5,222 nt of DNA from Ruminococcus sp. (GTDB lineage Bacteria; Bacillota; Clostridia; Oscillospirales; Ruminococcaceae): contig JAISHJ010000070.1 in assembly GCA_031262625.1 (NCBI GenBank), forward strand, positions 1 to 5,222, written 5' to 3'. The notes under the pieces are model-generated. The model did not search any database. It saw only the letters and a program-made list of their open reading frames with translations, and was not told the origin of the DNA. The translations under genes and the position numbers were made by a program. Position 1 is the stretch's first letter. The number at the start of each line of letters is the position of its first letter. Shown in pieces: positions 1-4,239 of the stretch.

Positions 1-81
1 TTCCGCAAGAGAATAAAGGAAGAAAATTATGAATAATATTACAAAAAACAGTAAAGTACTTCGGACACTGTCGCCCTCCAT
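1..81 (-). CDS. Partial gene, N-terminus of an unknown membrane-anchored or secreted protein
   Basis: The gene reads leftward and is cut by the window edge after 27 codons. The start ATG (minus strand, 81-79) follows a GGAG motif at 95-92 with a 10-nt gap, and a near-perfect sigma-A promoter lies just upstream at 121-149. The visible peptide begins MEGDSVRSTLLFFVILFI: a short N-terminal segment with one arginine, then about 15 strongly hydrophobic residues and a polar SLAE. This looks like a signal peptide or a single N-terminal transmembrane helix with the rest outside the cell. No catalytic domain is visible, so no function can be given. It is divergent from the amidase-like gene. Confidence rests on the agreement of promoter, ribosome binding site and hydrophobic N-terminus; the open frame alone is too short to be convincing. 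Confidence 0.55.
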   Translation of the reverse strand, partial: MEGDSVRSTLLFFVILFIIFFLYSLAE

Positions 82-120
82 CTGCTTTTCACTCCATATC
101 TAAATAAGTATACAAACTAT

Positions 121-149
121 ATTATATATCATATTTCGCGTTTTGTCAA
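121..149 (-). promoter_or_regulatory. Consensus sigma-A promoter for the leftward partial gene
   Basis: On the minus strand TTGACA (149-144) is followed by exactly 17 nt and TATAAT (126-121), a perfect match to the vegetative promoter consensus. Transcription would start near 114, giving a leader of about 33 nt before the ATG at 81. The -35 box overlaps one arm of an inverted repeat, TGTCAAT at 144-150 and ATTGACA at 175-181, which could be an operator. Confidence 0.75.
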
Positions 150-187
150 TATGGTTATGCTTATATGTAAACAAATTGACATTTCTA

Positions 188-203
188 AGGGGGAATTTTT
201 ACG
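188..203 (+). promoter_or_regulatory. Ribosome binding site of the amidase gene, followed by ACG where ATG is expected
   Basis: AAGGGGG (187-193) is the only strong Shine-Dalgarno sequence before the amidase frame, which opens after a TAA stop at 186-188. Normal spacing (7 nt) leads to ACG at 201-203. The in-frame ATT at 195 is too close to the site, and the TTG at 249 has no ribosome binding site and would delete conserved N-terminal residues. No convincing rightward promoter could be picked out in the AT-rich stretch 100-190. Confidence 0.6.
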
Positions 204-674
204 GCTTATAACCGCCAGGCGGCAATAGACTACGCTAACAAATGGGCTTTGTCGAGAAATCCTAACTACTATGATTTTGAAAATATCGGCGGAGACTGCA
301 CAAACTTTGCTTCACAGGCGCTTTTTACAGGATACGGAGTACAAAACTATAAGCCCACATTCGGCTGGTACTACAACAGTCTACATGACAGAGCGCCCGC
401 GTGGTCCTCCACCGAGTATCTCTATAACTTTTTGACGACAAATAAAGGCGCGGGTCCGAAAGCCCGCGAAGTAAAAATATTTGAGGTACAACCCGGAGAT
501 TTGGTGCAGATGTCTTTTAAGGACGGCGTTTTTACCCACACGCCTTTCATAACCGAAGTAGGAAGCCCAGCAACCCTTGCGAATATTAAGGTTGCGGCAC
601 ATTCCGACGACAGTATCGACCGCCCGCTTTCGACTTACACTTTCGAAAAGATCAGGTTTTTACATATGCTGTAA
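201..674 (+). CDS. Amidase_6-domain protein (NlpC/P60-like fold), probable ACG start
   Basis: This is a stand-alone putative amidase domain protein of about 157 residues, a papain-like Cys/His fold common in Clostridia, often as small proteins without a signal peptide. The hallmark GGDCTNFASQ gives the expected catalytic Cys (residue 33 counted from ACG 201), followed by the aromatic stretch TFGWYYNS, then PGDLVQMSF and a HTPFITEV segment whose His is the likely second catalytic residue, and AAHSDDSIDRPL near the end. The N-terminal AYNRQAAIDYANKWALSRNP matches the usual family start, which in relatives I recall directly follows the initiator Met. Here that codon is ACG, so either start-codon mutation, a non-canonical start or a base error is involved; the next usable start is TTG 249, which gives 141 residues. 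The rest of the frame is intact. Substrate is unknown; no secretion signal is seen. Its 3' end overlaps convergent bioY by 23 bp. Confidence 0.85.
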   Translation, partial: TAYNRQAAIDYANKWALSRNPNYYDFENIGGDCTNFASQALFTGYGVQNYKPTFGWYYNSLHDRAPAWSSTEYLYNFLTTNKGAGPKAREVKIFEVQPGDLVQMSFKDGVFTHTPFITEVGSPATLANIKVAAHSDDSIDRPLSTYTFEKIRFLHML

Positions 675-1188
675 TCTTTAACATAGCCTTAGAGGTAAAT
701 GCCGCAAGGACGGCTTTTCCGATATCGAAAGGAATAAACGGTATCGCGGTTAATTTAAGCGCAGTGAAAATGTCTGTATTCGCCCAAAAGCTGTACTGAA
801 CGCTTCCGAAAAGGTAGCAGAGACTTAAAGCTAACAGCACAGAAAGAGCAATTCGCAAAGCAGTTTTGCCCTTAATACCGTTTTTCGCGCCTATAGAAAC
901 AGCAAGGGTCATAAAAGGGTACGCGATTAAAAAGCCGCCTGTAGGACCGAAAAGCACCCCGAAACCTGCCTGAAATCCCGCAAAAACAGGCGCGCCGACC
1001 AAACCGAGTATGATATAAGCGGCAACCGACAAAACCGCAAATCGCGGCGGCAATAAAAAGCCTGTCAAAAAAACTCCGTATACGCCGAGAGTTAAAACTA
1101 TCCCGGCGAAAGGGACGGAAAGGTTCGCCAAAACTGCGGTTAAAGCAGTCATTACTCCTGCGAGGGTAAGCAATTTTATATTTTTCAT
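652..1188 (-). CDS. bioY: BioY biotin ECF-transporter substrate-binding subunit
   Basis: BioY is the integral-membrane S component that binds biotin and works with the shared energy-coupling module (EcfA/A'/T), or alone, to import the vitamin. The 178-residue product has the normal family length. It is hydrophobic throughout, with about six helices, and carries family hallmarks: GAPVFAGFQAGFGVLFGPTGG (residues 65-85), the following LIAYPFM, and the C-terminal AIPFIPFDIGKAVLAAF (148-164). The ATG at 1188 (MKNIKLLTLAGVMTALTA) is chosen because it begins where BioY proteins normally begin; the 34 in-frame codons upstream run through the promoter and operator and are not coding. No ribosome binding site precedes this ATG, and the promoter predicts transcription starting at it, so the mRNA is probably leaderless. 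No bio synthesis genes, birA or ecfAT are adjacent, suggesting scavenging of external biotin with a transporter module encoded elsewhere. The end overlaps the amidase gene. Confidence 0.95.
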   Translation of the reverse strand: MKNIKLLTLAGVMTALTAVLANLSVPFAGIVLTLGVYGVFLTGFLLPPRFAVLSVAAYIILGLVGAPVFAGFQAGFGVLFGPTGGFLIAYPFMTLAVSIGAKNGIKGKTALRIALSVLLALSLCYLFGSVQYSFWANTDIFTALKLTAIPFIPFDIGKAVLAAFTSKAMLKITAYVKT

Positions 1189-1194
1189 AAATAC

Positions 1195-1223
1195 ATTATA
1201 CCAAATATAAACGCTATTGTCAA
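1195..1223 (-). promoter_or_regulatory. Perfect sigma-A promoter of bioY, predicted leaderless start
   Basis: On the minus strand TTGACA (1223-1218), a 17-nt spacer and TATAAT (1200-1195) match the consensus exactly. The usual 6-7 nt step from the -10 box puts +1 at about 1188, the A of the bioY ATG. The -35 box lies inside the right arm (as transcribed) of the inverted repeat at 1213-1255, so a bound repressor would block RNA polymerase. Confidence 0.85.
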
Positions 1224-1255
1224 CACTATTTTTAAAATTTCTTGTTGACAATAGC
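1213..1255. promoter_or_regulatory. Candidate BirA (biotin repressor) operator
   Basis: GCTATTGTCAAC (1213-1224) and GTTGACAATAGC (1244-1255) form a perfect 12-bp inverted repeat separated by 19 nt. The cores TTGTCAAC and GTTGACAA resemble the BirA palindrome of Bacillota (TTGTnAAC ... GTTnACAA), although the gap is slightly longer than the spacing I recall for that family. Its position over the -35 box of a biotin transporter gene fits repression by biotinyl-AMP-loaded BirA. The identity of the regulator is inferred; the palindrome is directly visible. Confidence 0.7.
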
Positions 1256-1330
1256 AAGTTTTTCTTTTCCAATTTACAAAAAATTTTCACACTTTATCTA
1301 TATTTTTATCACCAATTTCCGCATATTATA

Positions 1331-1339
1331 TGATACAAT
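1331..1339 (+). promoter_or_regulatory. Extended -10 promoter element of ireB
   Basis: TGATACAAT is an extended -10 (TGn plus TACAAT at 1334-1339) located 44 nt before the ireB start codon. No good -35 box is seen at the expected distance (ACCAAT at 1311-1316), as is common for extended -10 promoters. The predicted start of transcription is near 1346, leaving a leader of about 38 nt with the ribosome binding site AAAGGAG at 1367-1373. Confidence 0.5.
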
Positions 1340-1383
1340 GTATGTAGAGTAATTTTCCCTTACCCGAAAGGAGCGACGACGCC

Positions 1384-1647
1384 ATGAACATGGACCAAAC
1401 AATGCTTTTCTCCGTAACCGAAGAAAAAGAACGCCTTCTTCGTACAAATGTCCAAGAAGTCGGCTGCGCCCTTCTGGAAAAAGGTTACAACCCCGTCAAT
1501 CAGATAGTTGGTTACATCCTCTCCGAAGACCCGACATACATAACCACTCACAACGGCGCACGCTCAAAAATCATGCGTCTTGACCGCGACGAACTCCTTC
1601 AAGACCTCGTTCGCGTTTACCTCGATAGCGACAAGTCGGACAGTTAA
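1384..1647 (+). CDS. ireB: IreB family regulatory phosphoprotein (UPF0297/DUF965)
   Basis: A small cytosolic protein of 87 residues, the usual family length. The signature block KGYNPVNQIVGYILSEDP, continuing TYIT (residues 33-54), the NGARSKI stretch (57-63) and the RDELLQDLVRVYL C-terminus (68-80) identify it. In Enterococcus faecalis IreB is phosphorylated by the PASTA kinase IreK on N-terminal threonines and restrains cell-envelope stress resistance; Thr6 in DQTMLF aligns with one of these (by my recollection Thr7). The start at 1384 has AAAGGAG 10 nt upstream; the ATG at 1390 is a possible alternative but its spacing would be longer. In most Clostridia the gene sits with ruvX/yqgF and often alaS or a DUF1292 gene; here it has its own promoter and is followed by 220 bp of non-coding DNA. 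No PASTA kinase is in the window. The last residues DSDKSDS are acidic and variable. Confidence 0.93.
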   Translation: MNMDQTMLFSVTEEKERLLRTNVQEVGCALLEKGYNPVNQIVGYILSEDPTYITTHNGARSKIMRLDRDELLQDLVRVYLDSDKSDS

Positions 1648-1714
1648 AGCGTGCAAAGTGGGCAACACAGAGTTACAAGTTGCGGCAAGGCTGACGACAA
1701 GGCGCGGACATCTC

Positions 1715-1741
1715 ATTTTTTCGCACTTTCGCCGAAAAAAT
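1715..1741. repeat. AT-rich inverted repeat in the ireB-pdaA gap
   Basis: ATTTTTTCG (1715-1723) and CGAAAAAAT (1733-1741) form a 9-bp perfect inverted repeat with a 9-nt loop, 68 nt after the ireB stop. It is the only stem-loop I can find that could end ireB transcription, but it lacks a GC-rich stem before the T-run, so it is at best a weak terminator. The rest of the gap 1648-1790 holds nothing else recognisable. Confidence 0.3.
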
Positions 1742-1790
1742 AACCAAAAAAATTGACATAAATTTGTTCACTTTTTGTAACTAATTTCGC

Positions 1791-1819
1791 TTGCATTACC
1801 ATAAAATTTATGCTATAAT
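1791..1819 (+). promoter_or_regulatory. Promoter of the polysaccharide deacetylase gene (extended -10)
   Basis: TTGCAT (1791-1796), a 17-nt spacer and TATAAT (1814-1819) preceded by TGC give a strong sigma-A type extended -10 promoter. The predicted +1 is near 1826, about 44 nt before the ATG. A vegetative rather than sporulation-sigma promoter is notable for a PdaA homologue. Confidence 0.8.
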
Positions 1820-1844
1820 AATATCGGTGAAAGTTTCAAATAAT

Positions 1845-1861
1845 ACCCCTAAAAAAGGGGT
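1845..1861 (+). promoter_or_regulatory. Hairpin enclosing the ribosome binding site of the deacetylase gene
   Basis: ACCCCT (1845-1850) pairs with AGGGGT (1856-1861) around a 5-nt A loop. The GGGG of this stem, with the preceding A-run, is the only Shine-Dalgarno candidate for the ATG at 1870 (9 nt away). In the mRNA the 6-bp stem would hide the site and could reduce translation or make it dependent on temperature, a protein or transcription-coupled initiation. Confidence 0.5.
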
Positions 1862-1869
1862 GCTAAATA

Positions 1870-2673
1870 ATGAAACTTACTGCAATCGCCTTAGTCGGTG
1901 CTATTACTTTTTCCGTAATGTCTTTACCGGCGGCGGCAGATTCCATACCTTATAATATAACTTCCGATTATCAAAGTTTAGACGATACCTCCTACGGCTA
2001 CGGCATGGGGAGAGATACTGACAGCGCGGGCAGACCTTATGGCGCAGACAGCTTTAACGCAGATTACGGAAGCCTTGGTGCATACGCAATCTTTGAGCCC
2101 GGCTCGGGAGTAGTTCTTACCTTCGATGAAGGTTACGAGAACGGCTACACCTCAATTATCCTCGACACCCTCCGCGGCAAAAACGTAAAAGCAATCTTCT
2201 TCGTAACAGGCGATTATGTTAAAGATAACAAGGCGCTCGTTAAAAGAATGATTGACGAAGGGCACATTATCGGCAACCACGGCATGAAGCACAAGTCCAT
2301 TCCCGGACTGTCGCTAGAGAGCCTAACCGAAGACATAATGTCCCTCCACGAACTTGTCAAGGCAGAATTTGATTACGACATGATGTATTTTCGTCCCCCA
2401 TGCGGTGAATTCTCCGAACGCTCGCTGGCAGCCGTGAAAGATCTCGGCTACACAACCCTGATGTGGAGTTTCGCTTACGTTGACTGGGAAGAAAATAACC
2501 AACCCAATGCCGATACAGCATTCGAGCGCATAACAAGTGCTTCACATGAAGGCGAAATTATGCTTCTCCACGCAGTAAGTTCCGTTAACGCAGACCTTAT
2601 GCCGGAAATCATCGACACCTTCCGCGAAAAAGGCTTAGAATTCGTCCTCCCGGTTGTCAAATACGTTGGCTGA
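1870..2673 (+). CDS. PdaA-like polysaccharide deacetylase (CE4, NodB domain)
   Basis: A 267-residue secreted protein. Residues 1-23 are a signal peptide (basic start, hydrophobic core, AAA before DS), then a linker with YGYGMGRDTDSAGRPYGAD (42-60) and the NodB domain from about residue 80. Motif 1 is TFDEGYENGY (84-93) with catalytic-base candidate Asp86; the Glu87 in place of the usual second Asp, and the YENGY extension, are typical of PdaA-type enzymes rather than chitin or xylan deacetylases. Metal ligands are His137 and His141 (HGMKH), followed by RPPCGEFS (175-182), WSFAYVDW (199-206) and LLHAVS (232-237) with His234. PdaA removes the acetyl group from N-acetylmuramic acid during muramic delta-lactam formation in the spore cortex, so sporulation is suggested. 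The vegetative-type promoter leaves room for a role in vegetative peptidoglycan. It appears to be transcribed alone. I call it PdaA-like rather than pdaA because CE4 paralogues are common in Clostridia. Confidence 0.9.
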   Translation: MKLTAIALVGAITFSVMSLPAAADSIPYNITSDYQSLDDTSYGYGMGRDTDSAGRPYGADSFNADYGSLGAYAIFEPGSGVVLTFDEGYENGYTSIILDTLRGKNVKAIFFVTGDYVKDNKALVKRMIDEGHIIGNHGMKHKSIPGLSLESLTEDIMSLHELVKAEFDYDMMYFRPPCGEFSERSLAAVKDLGYTTLMWSFAYVDWEENNQPNADTAFERITSASHEGEIMLLHAVSSVNADLMPEIIDTFREKGLEFVLPVVKYVG

Positions 2674-2682
2674 TGGGGTGCA

Positions 2683-2792
2683 TGGAAGTGCAGGCGGTTG
2701 TGTCTTGGAACGCGGACAGCAATGTGCATTGAAGTGCGGACAGTTGTGTATTGGAACGCGGACGGTTACATGGGAGTGCGGGCGGTTGTGTT
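2683..2792 (+). repeat. Degenerate G-rich tandem repeat, about five copies of 19-24 bp
   Basis: Directly after the deacetylase stop, five units follow one another: 2683-2705, 2706-2729, 2730-2751, 2752-2770 and 2771-2792. Two alternating versions are seen: units 1, 3 and 5 contain AGTGCrGrCrGTTGTGT, units 2 and 4 contain TGGAACGCGGACrG, so the higher-order period is about 46 bp. The stretch is G- and T-rich on this strand, unlike the surrounding AT-rich gaps. No gene is visible in it. Confidence 0.8.
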
Positions 2793-2822
2793 CTCCCGAA
2801 TCCTAATTAATTATGTTAATTT

Positions 2823-2945
2823 TTCACACAGCAATGTGTGAATTCAATAAAAGTTGTTGATTGCAGACAATAACTTTTACCCGCACGGACGCCGTGCCCT
2901 TCTTGTTATTCGGTGTGCCTGCACTAACAGGCACGCCGTTTTTTT
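2823..2945 (+). ncRNA. Candidate structured leader RNA or small RNA with four stem-loops
   Basis: Four stem-loops are packed into about 120 nt. SL1: TTCACACA/TGTGTGAA (2823-2842), 8 bp closed by a GCAA (GNRA) tetraloop. SL2: AAAAGTTGTTG (2849-2859) with CAATAACTTTT (2868-2878), 11 bp with one G-U pair. SL3: GCACGG/CCGTGC (2883-2897) with a 3-nt loop. SL4: the intrinsic terminator at 2911-2945. The distance from the terminator to the response regulator ATG is 43 nt with no promoter in it, so transcripts of that gene must pass through SL4 unless the promoter is atypical. This suggests either a leader with conditional termination or an independent small RNA. I cannot match it to a known riboswitch class; c-di-GMP-I and -II cores are not visible. 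No clear promoter was found upstream (weak candidates only in 2786-2820). Confidence 0.45.
2911..2945 (+). terminator. Strong rho-independent terminator
   Basis: CGGTGTGCCTG (2911-2921) pairs with CAGGCACGCCG (2928-2938) over 11 bp with one G-U pair, loop CACTAA, followed by seven T (2939-2945). It may end transcription from the deacetylase gene 240 bp upstream or act as an attenuator for the response regulator. The SL3 segment CGTGCC (2893-2898) could pair with GGCACG (2930-2935) as an alternative, antiterminating fold. Confidence 0.85.
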
Positions 2946-2976
2946 CTAAATTTTTCATGGAACATTTTCTGTGCTT

Positions 2977-2982
2977 AGGAGG
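2977..2982 (+). promoter_or_regulatory. Ribosome binding site that fixes the HD-GYP gene start
   Basis: A full AGGAGG lies 6 nt before ATG 2989. A GTG six codons earlier (2971) is in frame but would include the ribosome binding site in the coding region and is rejected. Confidence 0.9.
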
Positions 2983-2988
2983 CATTTT

Positions 2989-4101
2989 ATGTCAGCCGTT
3001 CCGATTGTATTAATTGTTGATGACGACCCTGTACAGCTTAATACTGTAGTGACTATCCTGCAAAAAAGTTATAAATGTATCCCTACAACAAGCGGAGCAA
3101 CTGCTCTTAAATACTTAGAAGCACACACTGCCGATATATGCCTGCTTGACTATAATATGCCCGATCTGACCGGAATTCAGGTGCTTAAGCGTATGCAGGA
3201 ACAAGAGCATACCGCTTCAATTCCCGTAATATTCCTAACCGGTGTTGACGACATTGAAGGCGAAGTAACCGCGCTTCGTATGGGAGCGGTTGACTACATA
3301 GTTAAGCCTATCCGCCCGGCGGTACTCCTCACGAGAGTAAAAAACCAGCTTGAACTTGCCGAACACCGCCGCGACCTTGAATACCTTATCGCCGAGCGTA
3401 CCGAAGACCTTTGGAGGGCTAACGAACGTCTTAAAAAGCGTGAAGACTCGACCCTTAATCTTCTTGCGCGCATAACCGATATGCGTGACGAGGACACAGG
3501 CGGACACATCCTCCGCACCACCGGCTACACAAGGATAATTGTTACACATTTACGCGAAGACCGCAACCCTCCGGCAGGCTACGAACTTTCCGAAGAAGAA
3601 GCGCAGAGTATTATTAAATGCGCCCAACTCCACGATTTAGGCAAAATCGCCATTCCCGACAGTATTCTTCTTAAGCCTGCAAAGCTTACTCCGGAAGAAT
3701 TTGAGGTAATTAAAAAGCACCCTGTTTACGGCGAACGTTTCTTTGCAGCTTTTCAGAAATCCGATTCCGAAGACCCGTTCCTTGAAACTGCGCGCGAAAT
3801 TACATACAGTCATCATGAAAAATGGAACGGCACCGGCTATCCCCTCGGGCTTTCGGGCATGGATATTCCCCTTTCCGGGCGTATCGTCGCGATTGCAGAT
3901 GTATATGATGCGCTTGTTTCCGAACGCCCCTATAAAAAGCCATTCCCGCATGAAAAGGCGGCGGAGATTATCATCTCGGACAGCGGCAAACACTTTGACC
4001 CCCACCTTGTAGAAATTTTTACCGCTCATCAAGACGAATTTATAGCAGTTTCAAAGATTACCGACACCGCCCCGAAATACGAGTTCGCGTTCTCGCGGTA
4101 G
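2989..4101 (+). CDS. Response regulator with HD-GYP c-di-GMP phosphodiesterase output
   Basis: A cytosolic two-domain signalling protein of 370 residues, RpfG-like in architecture. Residues 5-122 form a receiver domain: acidic pocket DDD at 11-13, phospho-acceptor Asp54 (LLDYNMP), Thr84 and Lys106 (VKPI). A helical linker (about 120-155, LELAEHRRDLEYLIAERTED) joins it to the HD-GYP domain (155-357). The metal-binding and catalytic motifs are complete: GGHILR (His173), HDLGKIAIPD (His215, Asp216), KHPVYGE (His244), HHEKWNGTGYP (His275-Pro285, GYP intact) and IADVYDAL (302-309). Such domains cleave cyclic di-GMP to pGpG or GMP, so phosphorylation by an unidentified kinase should control c-di-GMP levels. 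No cognate kinase is adjacent; the kinase at the right edge belongs more naturally with the LytTR regulator. Upstream sits the multi-hairpin leader with terminator. No terminator is visible after the stop, so read-through into the LytTR gene is possible. Confidence 0.95.
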   Translation: MSAVPIVLIVDDDPVQLNTVVTILQKSYKCIPTTSGATALKYLEAHTADICLLDYNMPDLTGIQVLKRMQEQEHTASIPVIFLTGVDDIEGEVTALRMGAVDYIVKPIRPAVLLTRVKNQLELAEHRRDLEYLIAERTEDLWRANERLKKREDSTLNLLARITDMRDEDTGGHILRTTGYTRIIVTHLREDRNPPAGYELSEEEAQSIIKCAQLHDLGKIAIPDSILLKPAKLTPEEFEVIKKHPVYGERFFAAFQKSDSEDPFLETAREITYSHHEKWNGTGYPLGLSGMDIPLSGRIVAIADVYDALVSERPYKKPFPHEKAAEIIISDSGKHFDPHLVEIFTAHQDEFIAVSKITDTAPKYEFAFSR

Positions 4102-4110
4102 TATTTACGG

Positions 4111-4140
4111 TTGACAGCAGAGAAGTTCCGTACGCAAAAT
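4111..4140 (+). promoter_or_regulatory. Candidate promoter for the LytTR gene
   Basis: TTGACA (4111-4116) followed after 18 nt by CAAAAT (4135-4140) lies ten bases after the HD-GYP stop. The -35 is perfect and the -10 matches 4 of 6. If used, the heptanucleotide repeat lies in the untranslated leader. A weaker alternative -10 (TATAAA at 4217-4222) is close to the start codon but has no well-spaced -35. Confidence 0.4.
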
Positions 4141-4145
4141 TTCAG

Positions 4146-4187
4146 TACTCTGTATTCTGTACTCTGTACTCTGTATTCTGTATACTC
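4146..4187 (+). repeat. Heptanucleotide tandem repeat TAyTCTG, five copies plus a partial one
   Basis: Units TACTCTG, TATTCTG, TACTCTG, TACTCTG, TATTCTG run head to tail from 4146 to 4180, followed by the related TATACTC. The repeat has a strict 7-bp period with a single C/T variable position. It lies between the HD-GYP stop and the LytTR start (gap 4102-4239), so a change in copy number would alter the leader or promoter spacing of the LytTR gene without touching a coding frame. Similar short 7-bp repeats are known in other bacteria, notably cyanobacteria. Confidence 0.9.
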
Positions 4188-4239
4188 GCCGTTAACTGTT
4201 GTTATCGGTGAGTTTTTATAAAGCTGAGGATAAAATAAA

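Noticed and set aside
29..103. A 24-codon rightward open frame with an AAAGGAAG sequence before it
   Set aside because: No protein-like features and no clear rightward promoter; it lies opposite the N-terminus of the leftward gene, whose promoter is perfect. The purine-rich site is the reverse of that gene's hydrophobic codons.
1189..1290. Upstream extension of bioY by 34 codons to an earlier ATG
   Set aside because: It would translate through the -10, -35 and palindrome, is not hydrophobic like BioY, and has no family match.
1753..1781. TTGACA at 1753-1758 as an alternative deacetylase promoter
   Set aside because: No acceptable -10 at 16-18 nt (TGTAAC only), whereas 1791-1819 has a strong extended -10.
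2674..2838. Frame open beyond the deacetylase stop through the tandem repeat
   Set aside because: The deacetylase ends at its normal family length (…LPVVKYVG) and the extension is repeat-derived and Cys/Arg/Trp-rich with no domain.
2823..2945. c-di-GMP riboswitch upstream of the HD-GYP gene
   Set aside because: The conserved core sequences of c-di-GMP-I (tetraloop-receptor and joining strands) and c-di-GMP-II are not visible, so I keep only a generic structured leader.
4146..4187. CRISPR array
   Set aside because: Units are 7 bp without spacers.
4188..4200. AgrA/LytTR-type binding half-site (AACAGTTAAC on the minus strand) suggesting autoregulation
   Set aside because: Only one half-site resembles the family motif; no second copy at the expected helical distance was found.
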